Origin: Crocinitomicaceae bacterium
Lineage (GTDB): Bacteria > Bacteroidota > Bacteroidia > Flavobacteriales_D > Crocinitomicaceae
Assembly (NCBI GenBank): GCA_020635955.1
Contig: JACJYW010000003.1
Location: 1 to 64,000 of the forward strand
Length of the DNA stretch: 64,000 nucleotides
Reading direction: 5' to 3'
In this document: piece by piece, positions 1-9,030 of the stretch
Layout of the letters: the number at the start of each line of letters is the position of its first letter
Position numbering within the stretch: position 1 is the first letter of the stretch
Notes under the pieces: generated by a model
Told to the model about the DNA's origin: nothing
Database searches by the model: none
What the model saw: only the letters and a program-made list of their open reading frames with translations
Program-made: the position numbers and the translations under genes

Positions 1-512
1 CAACTACTGGATATGCTACCGGTGACTATACATTGTGGGGACCACTGGCTACCTTTATTTTCTTCTTGCTCTTATTTAGTGGTGCTTCAGCTGGTTCAAC
101 CTCTGGAGGATTTAAGATCGTAAGGATCGTTCTTTTGATGAAGAATGGATTTCTTGAATTCAAGAAAAGACTTCATCCGAATGCCATTATTCCGGTCCAT
201 TTGAACAAACAAGTGGTTCCTCCGAACATCATTTATAATTTGATGGCATTCCTTTTCCTTTATCTATTCTTTTTTACGGTTGGTTCCATTGCAATGACGG
301 CTTTTGGCGAAACTTTTGACGTAGCCATCAGTTCAGTTGCCACTTCTTTGGGGAATGTTGGACCGGGTATTTCAGAGGTTGGTCCTTCAGGAACTTTTTC
401 TGGTATTTCTACTCCCGGCAAGTGGGTTTTATCTTTCTTAATGCTGTTTGGGCGTTTGGAATTATTCACTGTTGCCCTGATTTTCACGCCTTATTATTGG
501 CGCCGCACCTAG
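1..512 (+). CDS. trkH: TrkH-family potassium uptake protein, C-terminal part
   Basis: This is the C-terminal end of a membrane potassium channel subunit of the TrkH/KtrB family; the 5' part lies outside the window and the reading frame is open from base 3. The visible part begins with a pore-loop-like TTGYATGDY segment, then a hydrophobic helix, and the pore motif GSTSGGFKIVR, which matches the (S/T)xGG filter loops of the family. It ends with a final pore helix (SLGNVGPG) and the typical terminal GRLELFT...YYWRR. In the family this subunit works with a cytosolic NAD-binding TrkA/KtrA partner, which is not in view. recQ follows in the same direction after 69 bases. Confidence 0.88.
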   Translation, partial: TTGYATGDYTLWGPLATFIFFLLLFSGASAGSTSGGFKIVRIVLLMKNGFLEFKKRLHPNAIIPVHLNKQVVPPNIIYNLMAFLFLYLFFFTVGSIAMTAFGETFDVAISSVATSLGNVGPGISEVGPSGTFSGISTPGKWVLSFLMLFGRLELFTVALIFTPYYWRRT

Positions 513-541
513 TTCAACAAAGCAACCTTACTTTTCAACAA

Positions 542-574
542 TTGGGAATCCACCTTGATTTTCGGTTAGCTTTG
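542..574 (+). promoter_or_regulatory. Putative Bacteroidota-type promoter of recQ
   Basis: A perfect TAnnTTTG element (TAGCTTTG, 567-574) is preceded by TTG at 542-544 with a 22-base spacer, slightly longer than the usual 19-21. The -7 element ends only seven bases before the GTG start of recQ, so a transcript starting here would have almost no leader. The -7 match is seen directly; promoter function is inferred. Confidence 0.4.
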
Positions 575-581
575 TTCCCCC

Positions 582-2666
582 GTGAAAATTCCTGTAGAAA
601 TATTACGATCCGTTTTTGGATACGATTCTTTTCGTCAAAATCAAAAGGAGATCATTGAACATGCATTGGCTGATCAAGATGCATTGGTCATCATGCCTAC
701 AGGAGGTGGAAAATCAATTTGTTTTCAAATTCCGGCTTTGATCAAAGAACATACTACCCTGGTTATTTCTCCTTTGATCGCATTAATGAAAGACCAAGTT
801 GAAAATCTCCGTTCCAATGGAGTGAATGCTGCTTATTACAATAGTAGTTTAACCGAATCATCTCGCAATTTCATCAGACAACAAGCCCTTTCTGGTGAAT
901 TGAAACTACTTTATTTATCTCCTGAAACCTTGTTGGGAGGTATTGATTGGATAAAATCAATGAACATTTCAATGATGGCCATTGATGAGGCCCATTGCGT
1001 TTCTATGTGGGGTCACGACTTTAGGCCAGAATACCAGCAAATAGGAGAAATTAGAAAGTACTTTCCCAATATACCCTACCTGGCATTCACGGCTACGGCA
1101 GATAAAGTAACACGAAAGGACATTGCAGAAAAGTTATCGCTTAGAAATCCAACCACCTTTATCTCCTCTTTTGATCGCCCCAATCTTTCTTTGGCGGTTA
1201 GACCACAAGTTCCAAAAAAGCAAAAGGTCAAAGAGGTAGTTCAATTTATTAATGAACGAAATGGGGAGAGCGGAATAATCTATTGCCTTAGTAAGAAGGA
1301 AACTGAAGCCTGGGCAGCAGAACTGAATGAATATGGAATTCATTCAAGATATTATCACGCCGGTATGGGAAGTGCCGAACGTGACGAAATTCAAGAAGGG
1401 TTCATTAATGATGAATTCCAGGTCATTTGTGCTACGATCGCCTTTGGAATGGGCATTGACAAACCCAATATTCGTTGGGTCATACACAATAACCTACCTA
1501 AAAATGTAGAAGGTTATTATCAGGAAATAGGAAGAGCAGGAAGAGATGGTTTACCCGCAGATACCATCCTCTACTACAATTACAGGGATGTAGTATTATT
1601 GAATGACTTTGTGGCCGAAAGTAATTTCAAGGAAGTCTATCATGAAAAGATCAATCGCATGTTGAAATATGCTGAAGCCTCAACATGCAGACGCCGAATT
1701 CTGCTGGCCTATTTTGGTGAACACTTGCTTGAAAACTGTGGTAATTGTGACATCTGCCTAGATCCACCGGAATTCATTGATGGACAGGTAATAGCACAAA
1801 AGGCATTATCTGCAATCGTTAGAGCCAATGAACGGTTGGGCCTCAATATTCTGATTAATGTTTTGAGGGGTGGTAAAACAATCGAGATCATTGAAAGAGG
1901 ACTGGATAAGATCAAAACCTATGGAGCCGGCAAAGAATTCTCCTTCAAAGATTGGCAACATTTTATCAATCAACTGATCGATCAGGGAGTTATTGAAATT
2001 GCTTACGATCAGCATATGCATCTTAAGGTCTCAGAACTGGGACATGCGGTACTGCGCAATGAACAATCCGTGCAATTGACAGAGTTTAAAGAACGTGAAT
2101 TGAAGAAGAAGGAAGAGAAGAAAACCGGTTCTGTAAATTCGGAATTATATAACATTCTTAAAGACTGGAGAAAAGAGCTGGCAGTGCAAAATTCGGTTCC
2201 CGCGTATGTTATTTTCAATGATGCTACTTTAGGTTCCCTGGCAACAGTGCAACCCACAACTATTGAACAACTCCATCAAATAAGTGGACTAGGCAAAGTA
2301 AAGATCGACCGCTTTGGCAAAGACTTAATTGAGATCATTCTTTCAAAAGGAACGCCAAAAATATCTACTTATGAAGCGACATTTCAGTTGTATTCACAAG
2401 GCATGAACGTTGAGGAAATTGCCATTAGCAGACAATTATCAGCTCAAACTATTCTTAACCATCTGATCAAATTATACGAAGAAGGTAAAAAAGTAGATCT
2501 CTATCAATTTATTACTGAATATGAGCTTCAAGAGATCAAAGCAGTTAGATCAAAATTGAAAAACACACATCAGCTAAAACCTATTCATGAAGCCACAAAT
2601 GGTCAGTATTCTTACGAAAAGATCAGTGTTGCTCTTGCGCTCTTGAACAAGCACATCAGTGCTTAA
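582..2666 (+). CDS. recQ: ATP-dependent DNA helicase RecQ
   Basis: Superfamily 2 3'-5' DNA helicase for recombination repair and restart of stalled forks. It has Walker A MPTGGGKS (residues 38-45), DEAH (135-138), a C-terminal helicase domain ending in QEIGRAGRDG, a zinc-binding region with CRRRILLAYFGE and CGNCDIC, a winged-helix segment, an HRDC-like domain near residues 540-610 and a C-terminal helix-turn-helix-like extension. The 694-residue length fits Bacteroidota RecQ. The start is a GTG at 582 because no in-frame ATG precedes the conserved ILRSVFGYDSFR segment. The 3' end overlaps the convergent permease gene by 11 bases. Confidence 0.95.
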   Translation: MKIPVEILRSVFGYDSFRQNQKEIIEHALADQDALVIMPTGGGKSICFQIPALIKEHTTLVISPLIALMKDQVENLRSNGVNAAYYNSSLTESSRNFIRQQALSGELKLLYLSPETLLGGIDWIKSMNISMMAIDEAHCVSMWGHDFRPEYQQIGEIRKYFPNIPYLAFTATADKVTRKDIAEKLSLRNPTTFISSFDRPNLSLAVRPQVPKKQKVKEVVQFINERNGESGIIYCLSKKETEAWAAELNEYGIHSRYYHAGMGSAERDEIQEGFINDEFQVICATIAFGMGIDKPNIRWVIHNNLPKNVEGYYQEIGRAGRDGLPADTILYYNYRDVVLLNDFVAESNFKEVYHEKINRMLKYAEASTCRRRILLAYFGEHLLENCGNCDICLDPPEFIDGQVIAQKALSAIVRANERLGLNILINVLRGGKTIEIIERGLDKIKTYGAGKEFSFKDWQHFINQLIDQGVIEIAYDQHMHLKVSELGHAVLRNEQSVQLTEFKERELKKKEEKKTGSVNSELYNILKDWRKELAVQNSVPAYVIFNDATLGSLATVQPTTIEQLHQISGLGKVKIDRFGKDLIEIILSKGTPKISTYEATFQLYSQGMNVEEIAISRQLSAQTILNHLIKLYEEGKKVDLYQFITEYELQEIKAVRSKLKNTHQLKPIHEATNGQYSYEKISVALALLNKHISA

Positions 2667-3708
2667 CTATTCTTGCGGCTTTACTTGGATCGTTTCCAGC
2701 TGAAAGCAATATTGCTATCCTTCTGGTTTTCGGAAACTGACTAAAAATGATCATTAAAGCAACAGTTATAGGCACACACAGGAACATTCCGGCCACACCC
2801 CAAAGTGCACCCCAGAATGCCAGGGATAGAATAACCACAAGGGGACTTAAATTCAATGATTTCCCAACCATTTTAGGTTCTAAAAAATTACCAATTATCA
2901 CCTGTATAACATTTAGAATAATGAATATGGCTACAGTAATAACGGGATCTCCGAACTGAATAAGGGATAGGATAGTTGGAAATAAAATGGCTATCAAAGC
3001 CCCAACAAATGGGATAAAATTCAATAAAAAAGCAAGAAACGCCCATAAAATGGCAAAATCCAGATCAAATGATATAAAAACAATGTAATCGCATACTGCT
3101 GCTAATAAAGCTATGAATGATTTGACTCCCAAATAGGATTTCATTGAAGCATCAATTCTTCTGGTAATCCTGAAATAATTCACCTTGTCTTCCCTACCTC
3201 TGAACATCAAATCAATTTTCTTCTTGAAAACCTCCTGCTCAAAGAATAAAAAGATCACGTAAAACAACACTACAAATAAGGCTGTCAGGAAATTAAGAGA
3301 TGAATTGAAAGTATCACTGGCTAGCTGGCCTAAGTGAATCTCCTTACTCAATTCGTGAATAGTAGGAATTTCTGTTTTTTGGCTGATCTCATGGGTCAAT
3401 TGCACAAATTTCGCATTGTATTCAGGAGCTACTTCAACAAATTCTTCAAGATTATTGATCACCATCCTACCAATGAACCAGAAAAAAGAAAACACGAATA
3501 AAACTGCAAGTGTTGTTCTTAGCCATCTTGGCATCTGTTTACTGCCAAATTTGATACGTCCAAAATTAGCACCTATCGTATTGATCAAATACCAAACAAC
3601 AATTGCTAAAACCAATGGAACAAGTAGATCCTTTCCTAAATAGAGACCTAAGAGGATCAGTGCAACCATTAATAGGTTTAACGCCGGATGGTACTTTTCT
3701 TGTTGCAT
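2656..3708 (-). CDS. AI-2E family transporter (PerM/UPF0118-like permease)
   Basis: A 350-residue inner-membrane protein of the AI-2E/UPF0118 family. The layout is characteristic: two or three N-terminal hydrophobic helices (residues about 10-80), a polar region (about 85-135), a helix, another polar stretch, and then a dense block of helices containing the family signature FIPFVGALIAILFP and, further on, FLEPKMVGKSLNLSPLVV. Members export small molecules or act as Na+/H+ antiporters; the substrate cannot be told from sequence. It starts with ATG at 3708 and is convergent with recQ. Confidence 0.9.
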   Translation of the reverse strand: MQQEKYHPALNLLMVALILLGLYLGKDLLVPLVLAIVVWYLINTIGANFGRIKFGSKQMPRWLRTTLAVLFVFSFFWFIGRMVINNLEEFVEVAPEYNAKFVQLTHEISQKTEIPTIHELSKEIHLGQLASDTFNSSLNFLTALFVVLFYVIFLFFEQEVFKKKIDLMFRGREDKVNYFRITRRIDASMKSYLGVKSFIALLAAVCDYIVFISFDLDFAILWAFLAFLLNFIPFVGALIAILFPTILSLIQFGDPVITVAIFIILNVIQVIIGNFLEPKMVGKSLNLSPLVVILSLAFWGALWGVAGMFLCVPITVALMIIFSQFPKTRRIAILLSAGNDPSKAARIVKH

Positions 3709-3832
3709 TTGTTGGTGAATTTAGAAATAAAACTTGTTGATGTTATGAATAGCACAGATAATTAACGATTTGTTGAGATTTAGGGAAATTTCAGATTTTT
3801 CAGTAAATTCGTGAATCAACAAAAATGAATCA

Positions 3833-4204
3833 ATGAAAAAATTAAGTCTACTATGGATCCTCTCAGCAGGATTATTTATGTTCTCTTGTGGTGGTGATGA
3901 TGCAGCAAAAGAAAATGATGAAGAAAATACAGAATTAGCAGATCATGAATGCTGTTCAGCAGATTGTCCTGAAGACTGTGAAATGCATGCCGAAGAGAAA
4001 AAGCACTGTCAATCTACATGTGATAAAACAAAATGTGGTGGTGAGTGTGATAAATCAAAGTGCGAAGGAAAATGCGATAAATCAAAATGCGACAAGTCAA
4101 ACTGTGATACAACAAAATGTGACATGTCTAAATGCGATAAATCAAAATGTGACAAATCTGATTCAGAAGGTACTTCTATTGAGGATGGATCTACTGAATC
4201 TTAA
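3833..4204 (+). CDS. Cys-rich repetitive lipoprotein, possible metal-binding protein
   Basis: A 123-residue predicted lipoprotein with a lipobox ending at Cys19 (LFMFSC), an acidic linker, and then about fifteen cysteines. From roughly residue 60 it becomes a tandem run of four-to-five-residue units of the form C-D-K-S-K, ending in a Ser/Glu-rich tail. The regular Cys spacing with Lys and Asp resembles metallothionein-like metal clusters or a disulfide-rich surface peptide. I do not recognise a named family and propose no enzymatic role. It stands alone, with an intrinsic terminator 24 bases after its stop. Metal binding is inference from Cys density only. Confidence 0.75.
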   Translation: MKKLSLLWILSAGLFMFSCGGDDAAKENDEENTELADHECCSADCPEDCEMHAEEKKHCQSTCDKTKCGGECDKSKCEGKCDKSKCDKSNCDTTKCDMSKCDKSKCDKSDSEGTSIEDGSTES

Positions 4205-4227
4205 TAATATTTAATACAAATTAATTG

Positions 4228-4259
4228 AAGCTTCTTCCTTAATTGGGAGAAGCTTTTTT
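4228..4259 (+). terminator. Intrinsic terminator after the Cys-rich lipoprotein gene
   Basis: An 11-bp stem (4228-4238 with 4245-4255, one G-T wobble) around a six-base loop TTAATT is followed by a T-run. It separates the lipoprotein gene from the AMP nucleosidase gene and argues against the TTG start at 4243, which lies inside the hairpin. Confidence 0.8.
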
Positions 4260-4266
4260 ATACCAG

Positions 4267-5037
4267 ATGAAGACAAAAGAAGAAATAGTAAATGATTGGC
4301 TAACCAGATATACAGGAACGCCATTGGAAGATTTTGGAAAACACATCTTACTCACCAATTTTGGCGGATATCTGGATATTTACGCAAAACTTTATGGGGG
4401 TGAAATTCAAGGTAAGGACAAAGCAATGCCTACCTGTACCGTAAATGGTATCACCATGATCAATTTCACAATGGGATCTGCTAATGCTGCAACGATTATG
4501 GATCTTCTCAGTGCCATTTCTCCTGAAGCTGTTCTATTTCTTGGAAAATGTGGTGGTTTAAAGAAAAGAACCGCCATTGGTGACTTGATCCTACCTATTG
4601 CGGCCATTCGTGGAGAAGGAACATCTAATGATTATTTTCCACCTGAGGTTCCAGCGCTACCTGCGTTTACACTTCAACGTGCCGTTTCTACTACTATCCG
4701 GGATTTCAAAAAAGATTATTGGACAGGAACAGTATATACTACAAACAGAAGAGTTTGGGAGCACGACACAGAGTTTAAAGAATACTTAAGAAAAATTCGA
4801 GCTTTAGCTATTGACATGGAAACAGCAACATTATTTTCAACCGGCTTCTTTAACAAGATTCCAACCGGTGCTTTATTGCTGGTTTCAGATCAACCAATGG
4901 TTCCTGAAGGAGTTAAAACTTCAAAAAGTGATGAAAAAGTATCTGCTGTTTTTGTTGAAGAACATATAAAAATTGGTGTAGACTCTCTAAATGAGATCAT
5001 TAACAACGGAAGATCTGTTAGACATCTTAAGTACTAA
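4267..5037 (+). CDS. amn: AMP nucleosidase
   Basis: Purine phosphorylase-superfamily enzyme that hydrolyses AMP to adenine and ribose 5-phosphate (EC 3.2.2.4). Visible motifs are the nucleoside-binding FLGKCGGLKKR segment and the C-terminal DMETATLF, where Met-Glu contacts the ribose in this superfamily. The 256-residue length matches the short Bacteroidota form rather than the longer E. coli Amn. I chose ATG 4267 because the upstream in-frame TTG (4243) sits within the preceding terminator. That leaves only about eight bases between the T-run and the start, so its own promoter must overlap the terminator or transcription reads through. Confidence 0.88.
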   Translation: MKTKEEIVNDWLTRYTGTPLEDFGKHILLTNFGGYLDIYAKLYGGEIQGKDKAMPTCTVNGITMINFTMGSANAATIMDLLSAISPEAVLFLGKCGGLKKRTAIGDLILPIAAIRGEGTSNDYFPPEVPALPAFTLQRAVSTTIRDFKKDYWTGTVYTTNRRVWEHDTEFKEYLRKIRALAIDMETATLFSTGFFNKIPTGALLLVSDQPMVPEGVKTSKSDEKVSAVFVEEHIKIGVDSLNEIINNGRSVRHLKY

Positions 5038-5085
5038 TAGTATTGGTTTTTTTTTATCTTTAATACCTCACTAACAAAAGCGTCA

Positions 5086-6735
5086 ATGTCTAAAAACCTA
5101 AGTGAATTAGCCGGAAGGCAGGGAGTTGAAAAAAGTCTTTTTGAAGACCTGGGTGTAATATCAAGAAATGAGGGCTCACCTTCAAAAGATCAACTTCAAG
5201 AGCTGGCAGATAAATTCCTTGTTGGATTATCCACTACCTATGGTACAGCTACCTTCTATGATTTCATGAAACCTGAAAACAAAGGCAAAAAGGTATATGT
5301 ATGTAATGGTTCAGCTTGCTTGTGCAGTGGTAAACAAGATGCTGTTACGGAGACATTGAAAACTCATTTTAAAGCAGATGAGATCGGACATATGACGTGT
5401 TTAGGAAGATGTCATGAAAATGGTGCTTTCAACTTCAATGGAAAAAATTACTCTGCAAAATCTGCAGATGAAATAGCTAAGATCGTTTCTTCATCATCCG
5501 GGACAATTGACGAATACAATGTCCAATCGAAAGGAACGGTAATCTTAACTTCAACTTTCTCTTCTACAGATGATTATTATAAGAATCTTTCAGAAACACT
5601 AAAGAAAGGAAGACAAGCTGCTTTGGATGAAATAAAGGCATCCAATATCAGAGGGCGTGGTGGTGCAGGATTTCCAATGGGTTTCAAGTTAGAATCTTGT
5701 ATGAATACTACTTCTGATCAAAAATTCATTATCTGTAATGCTGATGAAGGAGATCCGGGAGCTTATTCTGATCGATATTTATTAGAAAAACAACCTCATT
5801 CTGTGCTTTATGGAATGATGATTGCCGGTTTCATTACCGGTGCAAACTGGGGTTTATTATACATCAGAGCTGAATATCCAGAATCTGTTGAAACCGTTCA
5901 GACTGCTATCAATGAATTGCACGATAAAAAATTATTAGGTGAAAATATTTTAGGTTCCGGATTCAATTTTAACTTCAAGATCATTAAAGCTCAAGGAGCT
6001 TATATCTGTGGAGAAGAAACTGCTTTGATCAATTCAATTGAAGGACAAAGACCTGAAGTTAGAACAAGACCTCCCTATCCTACCTTAAATGGATTATTCA
6101 ACAAACCAACCGTAGTAAATAATGTTGAAACATTGGCTGCAGTTCATTGGATCCTTGAAAATGGCGGATCAAAATATAAGGCACTGGGAACAGAAAAGTC
6201 AAGCGGAACCAAGTTAGTATCGCTGGATAGCTTCTTCAACAAACCGGGAATATATGAAGTTGAGATGGGAACACCGCTTTCTGTCGTTTTTAATGAATTA
6301 GGAGGAGGTTTTAAATCACCGATCAAGGCCATGCAAATTGGTGGTCCTTTAGGTGGTATTGTTCCTGCATCAAAGATCAATGAACTGAGCTTAGACTTTG
6401 AATCATTCGCAAATGCTGGATTTCTTTTAGGACATGCTTCTGTAGTATGTATTCCAGAATCATTTCCAATGATAGATTACATTGAGCATCTTTTTGACTT
6501 TGCTTCTTTCGAAAGCTGCGGAAAATGTTTCCCTTGCAGATTAGGAACTAAAAGAGGTCATGAAATGTTCAAAAATGCAAATGAAGGCAAATCTAAATTG
6601 AATAGAGAATTGGTTGAAGATCTGCTTCATACCCTGGAGACTGGTTCACTTTGTGCACATGGTGGCGGAATACCTCTTCCGGTTAAAAATGCATTAACCT
6701 ATTTTGAATCTGAATTGAAACCGTATTTCGGTTAG
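5086..6735 (+). CDS. fdsB: NAD-dependent formate dehydrogenase, beta (flavoprotein) subunit, NuoE-NuoF fusion
   Basis: Diaphorase subunit passing electrons from the formate-oxidising subunit to NAD+. The N-terminal domain (about residues 1-130) is a NuoE-like thioredoxin-fold [2Fe-2S] module with ligand pattern Cys73-x4-Cys78 ... Cys105-x3-Cys109. A NuoF-like domain follows, with NADH-binding RGRGGAGF, FMN-site NADEGDPGAYSDR and GAYICGEETALINSIEG, and a C-terminal [4Fe-4S] site ESCGKCFPCR plus a later Cys (SLCAHGG). This two-module layout is that of FdsB/HoxF-type proteins, not of stand-alone complex I subunits. It is first in a packed run, two bases from the kinase gene; the catalytic partner is at 9031. 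A diaphorase for another NAD-linked enzyme is the alternative, but the nearby FdsA-like gene makes formate the best call. Confidence 0.85.
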   Translation: MSKNLSELAGRQGVEKSLFEDLGVISRNEGSPSKDQLQELADKFLVGLSTTYGTATFYDFMKPENKGKKVYVCNGSACLCSGKQDAVTETLKTHFKADEIGHMTCLGRCHENGAFNFNGKNYSAKSADEIAKIVSSSSGTIDEYNVQSKGTVILTSTFSSTDDYYKNLSETLKKGRQAALDEIKASNIRGRGGAGFPMGFKLESCMNTTSDQKFIICNADEGDPGAYSDRYLLEKQPHSVLYGMMIAGFITGANWGLLYIRAEYPESVETVQTAINELHDKKLLGENILGSGFNFNFKIIKAQGAYICGEETALINSIEGQRPEVRTRPPYPTLNGLFNKPTVVNNVETLAAVHWILENGGSKYKALGTEKSSGTKLVSLDSFFNKPGIYEVEMGTPLSVVFNELGGGFKSPIKAMQIGGPLGGIVPASKINELSLDFESFANAGFLLGHASVVCIPESFPMIDYIEHLFDFASFESCGKCFPCRLGTKRGHEMFKNANEGKSKLNRELVEDLLHTLETGSLCAHGGGIPLPVKNALTYFESELKPYFG

Positions 6736-6737
6736 AT

Positions 6738-7961
6738 ATGAGTTTTTTAAACCCATCTAATATCAAGATCACAGATCATTTAGAGCGGGCAAGATTCTTA
6801 TTCATCTGGCAGTTAACACTCCTGTTTACTGTTTTTTTAACAGTACTTTCTGTTCTCTTTTTTATTCTAGAGGATAGTGATGCTTATATCACCTATGTTA
6901 GCGGAGACATCATTGCCATATTGGGTGTTCTGTATTTGAAATACACGCAAAAATCCAGAAACCTGTTCCTGATATTTTCAGTACTTGGAACCATCATAAT
7001 ACAGCTCGATCTGCATTTAATTCCAGATTCACACCATTATCCAAATTTTTTATGGATGACCATGATCGTTATTCTTTCCTTTTATGGAATAGGTAAGAAA
7101 TGGGGATTATTCATTTTGCTACTGAATATAATAGGAGCTGCCTATTTTCTCGTTTTTTCATTATATGATCACTATGATGTCATTATTCAAACGGAAGAGC
7201 GTTCTCGTTTTTTAATAGCTTTTGAAATACCTGTGATCATGACTATTATTAGCTATTTAGTGTTTCTGGATAATAGAGCACATGAACAAATTCAGAAAGA
7301 CCTTTTATCTGCCAATAAAACACTTGAAGAGAATAATATTGAAATTTCTAAGAGAGACCAGGAAAAAACCATCCTTGTAAAAGAGATCCATCACAGGGTT
7401 AAGAATAATCTGCAGATCATTATTTCATTATTGCGTCTGCAAATGACAGATATAAAGAACAAAGAATCTAAGCAGCATTTTTCTGAAGCCATCAACAGAG
7501 TAATGGTAATGTCTTCCATCCATCAAAAGCTATATAAGGAACAAGACCTTTCTGAATTTAGCCTTGTATCTTACATAGAGGATCTTTCCTCTGAATTAAA
7601 ACAGTTCTTTCTGGAAGAATTTCCGGTTAAGATCAATGTAGAATCAGATTATCAGATCATTGACCTGAAGACAGTTGTACCAGTTGGATTGATCATGAAC
7701 GAACTCTTATCGAATAGCTTTAAATATGCATTCAAGTCAAGTGAATCAGGTGAGATCAGTATTCTCATTAAAAATCAGGGCGATTTTTTTGATCTCATCT
7801 ATTTTGACAACGGAACCTGGATAGAACCCAAAGAAGATAATTCAAGTTTTGGATTGGAATTGATCAATACCTTGACAGAGCAATTGAACGGAACCATGGA
7901 ATTTAAAGCAGGGAAAGAAGGCACTTTCTATAAATTCCACCTGCAAAAACTTACCGATTAA
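6738..7961 (+). CDS. Membrane sensor histidine kinase, HisKA_2 type
   Basis: 407 residues: about six hydrophobic segments (residues about 22-175) form the membrane sensor part, without a large periplasmic domain. A short coiled coil (about 180-215) leads into a HisKA_2-type phosphoacceptor box EIHHRVKNNLQII, and a HATPase_c domain follows with N-box NELLSNSFKYAF and SFGLELINTLTEQL near the end. HisKA_2 kinases of Bacteroidota often signal to regulators encoded elsewhere, and no response regulator adjoins it. It starts two bases after fdsB and one base before the next gene, so co-transcription with the formate dehydrogenase genes is likely. The ligand is unknown; a link to formate or redox state is inference from position. 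Confidence 0.85.
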   Translation: MSFLNPSNIKITDHLERARFLFIWQLTLLFTVFLTVLSVLFFILEDSDAYITYVSGDIIAILGVLYLKYTQKSRNLFLIFSVLGTIIIQLDLHLIPDSHHYPNFLWMTMIVILSFYGIGKKWGLFILLLNIIGAAYFLVFSLYDHYDVIIQTEERSRFLIAFEIPVIMTIISYLVFLDNRAHEQIQKDLLSANKTLEENNIEISKRDQEKTILVKEIHHRVKNNLQIIISLLRLQMTDIKNKESKQHFSEAINRVMVMSSIHQKLYKEQDLSEFSLVSYIEDLSSELKQFFLEEFPVKINVESDYQIIDLKTVVPVGLIMNELLSNSFKYAFKSSESGEISILIKNQGDFFDLIYFDNGTWIEPKEDNSSFGLELINTLTEQLNGTMEFKAGKEGTFYKFHLQKLTD

Positions 7962-7962
7962 T

Positions 7963-8970
7963 ATGAGTAATAGAAGAAACTTCATCAAACTCTCTGCCCT
8001 GGGTGGAGTGGCTTTGCTAACCCAAAATGCTTGCAGCAGTGAGCAGACTTCCACAAATGAAGAAAGCAACATTGAACCCATCATTCCAACCAGCAACAAA
8101 CCCATTGTTGTATCTACCTGGAATCATGGATTAGATGCCAATAAAGCTGCCTGGGAAATTCTATCAAAAGGAGGAAGCGCTTTAGATGCAGTTGAAGCTG
8201 GCGTTAGGGTCACAGAATCTGATCCGGAAAACATGAGTGTAGGTTTGGGTGGATTGCCTGATAGAGATGGAAATGTGACACTTGATGCCTGTATTATGGA
8301 TCACAATAGTAAATGTGGAGCAGTAGCCTTTCTTCAATATATTGAAAATCCTATTTCTGTTGCCCGAAAAGTAATGGAAGATACACCACACGTGATGCTC
8401 GCGGGCGAAGGTGCATTAGCTTTTGCACTGGATAAAGGATTTGAGAAGAAGAACTTATTGACTGATAAAGCAAAAGAAGCCTGGGAAGAATGGCTAAAAT
8501 CTTCAGACTACAAGCCAGTTATAAATTCTGAAAATCATGACACTATAGGTATGTTAGCTATTGATGAATCAGGTAAAATTGCCGGGGCTTGCACCACCAG
8601 TGGAATGGCCTATAAAATACATGGACGTGTTGGTGATTCACCAATTATCGGAGCGGGATTATTTGTTGATTCAGAAGTTGGTTCTGCTTGTGCTACAGGA
8701 GTTGGCGAAGCTGTCATAAGAACAGCAGGAAGTGCAATGGTGGTAGAATTAATGCGACAAGGTAAAACTCCTCAGGAAGCATGTATAGAAGTAGTTAATA
8801 GAATCATTAAAAAGCATGACTCCATTGAGAATCTTCAAGTTGGATTCATTGCGCTGGACAAATACGGAAACTATGGTTGCCATAGTGTTTATGCAGGTTT
8901 CAATATAGCTCTACGTGATAATGAAACTGAAAATTTAGTAGACGCAACCTATGAAAATGAATGGGAATAA
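7963..8970 (+). CDS. Tat-exported glycosylasparaginase / isoaspartyl peptidase-like lipoprotein
   Basis: Ntn-hydrolase of the N4-(beta-N-acetylglucosaminyl)-L-asparaginase family, which is made as a precursor and cleaves itself before a Thr that becomes the nucleophile. The expected nucleophile is Thr194 in HDTIGMLAIDE, and the substrate loop GDSPIIGAGLF is intact. The N terminus (NRRNFIKLSALGG) is a twin-arginine signal, followed by a lipobox-like Cys24, so the enzyme is probably folded in the cytoplasm and anchored outside the inner membrane. The family hydrolyses GlcNAc-Asn or beta-aspartyl bonds. Its place between kinase and formate dehydrogenase genes has no obvious metabolic explanation. 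Confidence 0.87.
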   Translation: MSNRRNFIKLSALGGVALLTQNACSSEQTSTNEESNIEPIIPTSNKPIVVSTWNHGLDANKAAWEILSKGGSALDAVEAGVRVTESDPENMSVGLGGLPDRDGNVTLDACIMDHNSKCGAVAFLQYIENPISVARKVMEDTPHVMLAGEGALAFALDKGFEKKNLLTDKAKEAWEEWLKSSDYKPVINSENHDTIGMLAIDESGKIAGACTTSGMAYKIHGRVGDSPIIGAGLFVDSEVGSACATGVGEAVIRTAGSAMVVELMRQGKTPQEACIEVVNRIIKKHDSIENLQVGFIALDKYGNYGCHSVYAGFNIALRDNETENLVDATYENEWE

Positions 8971-9030
8971 AGCCGTTTATTTTCTCATTTCGAATTTGTA
9001 TATTTAACAGATTAAAACAAATCCTCACCA

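Noticed and set aside
4243..4266. TTG start for AMP nucleosidase
   Set aside because: It lies inside the preceding terminator hairpin and adds eight non-conserved residues.
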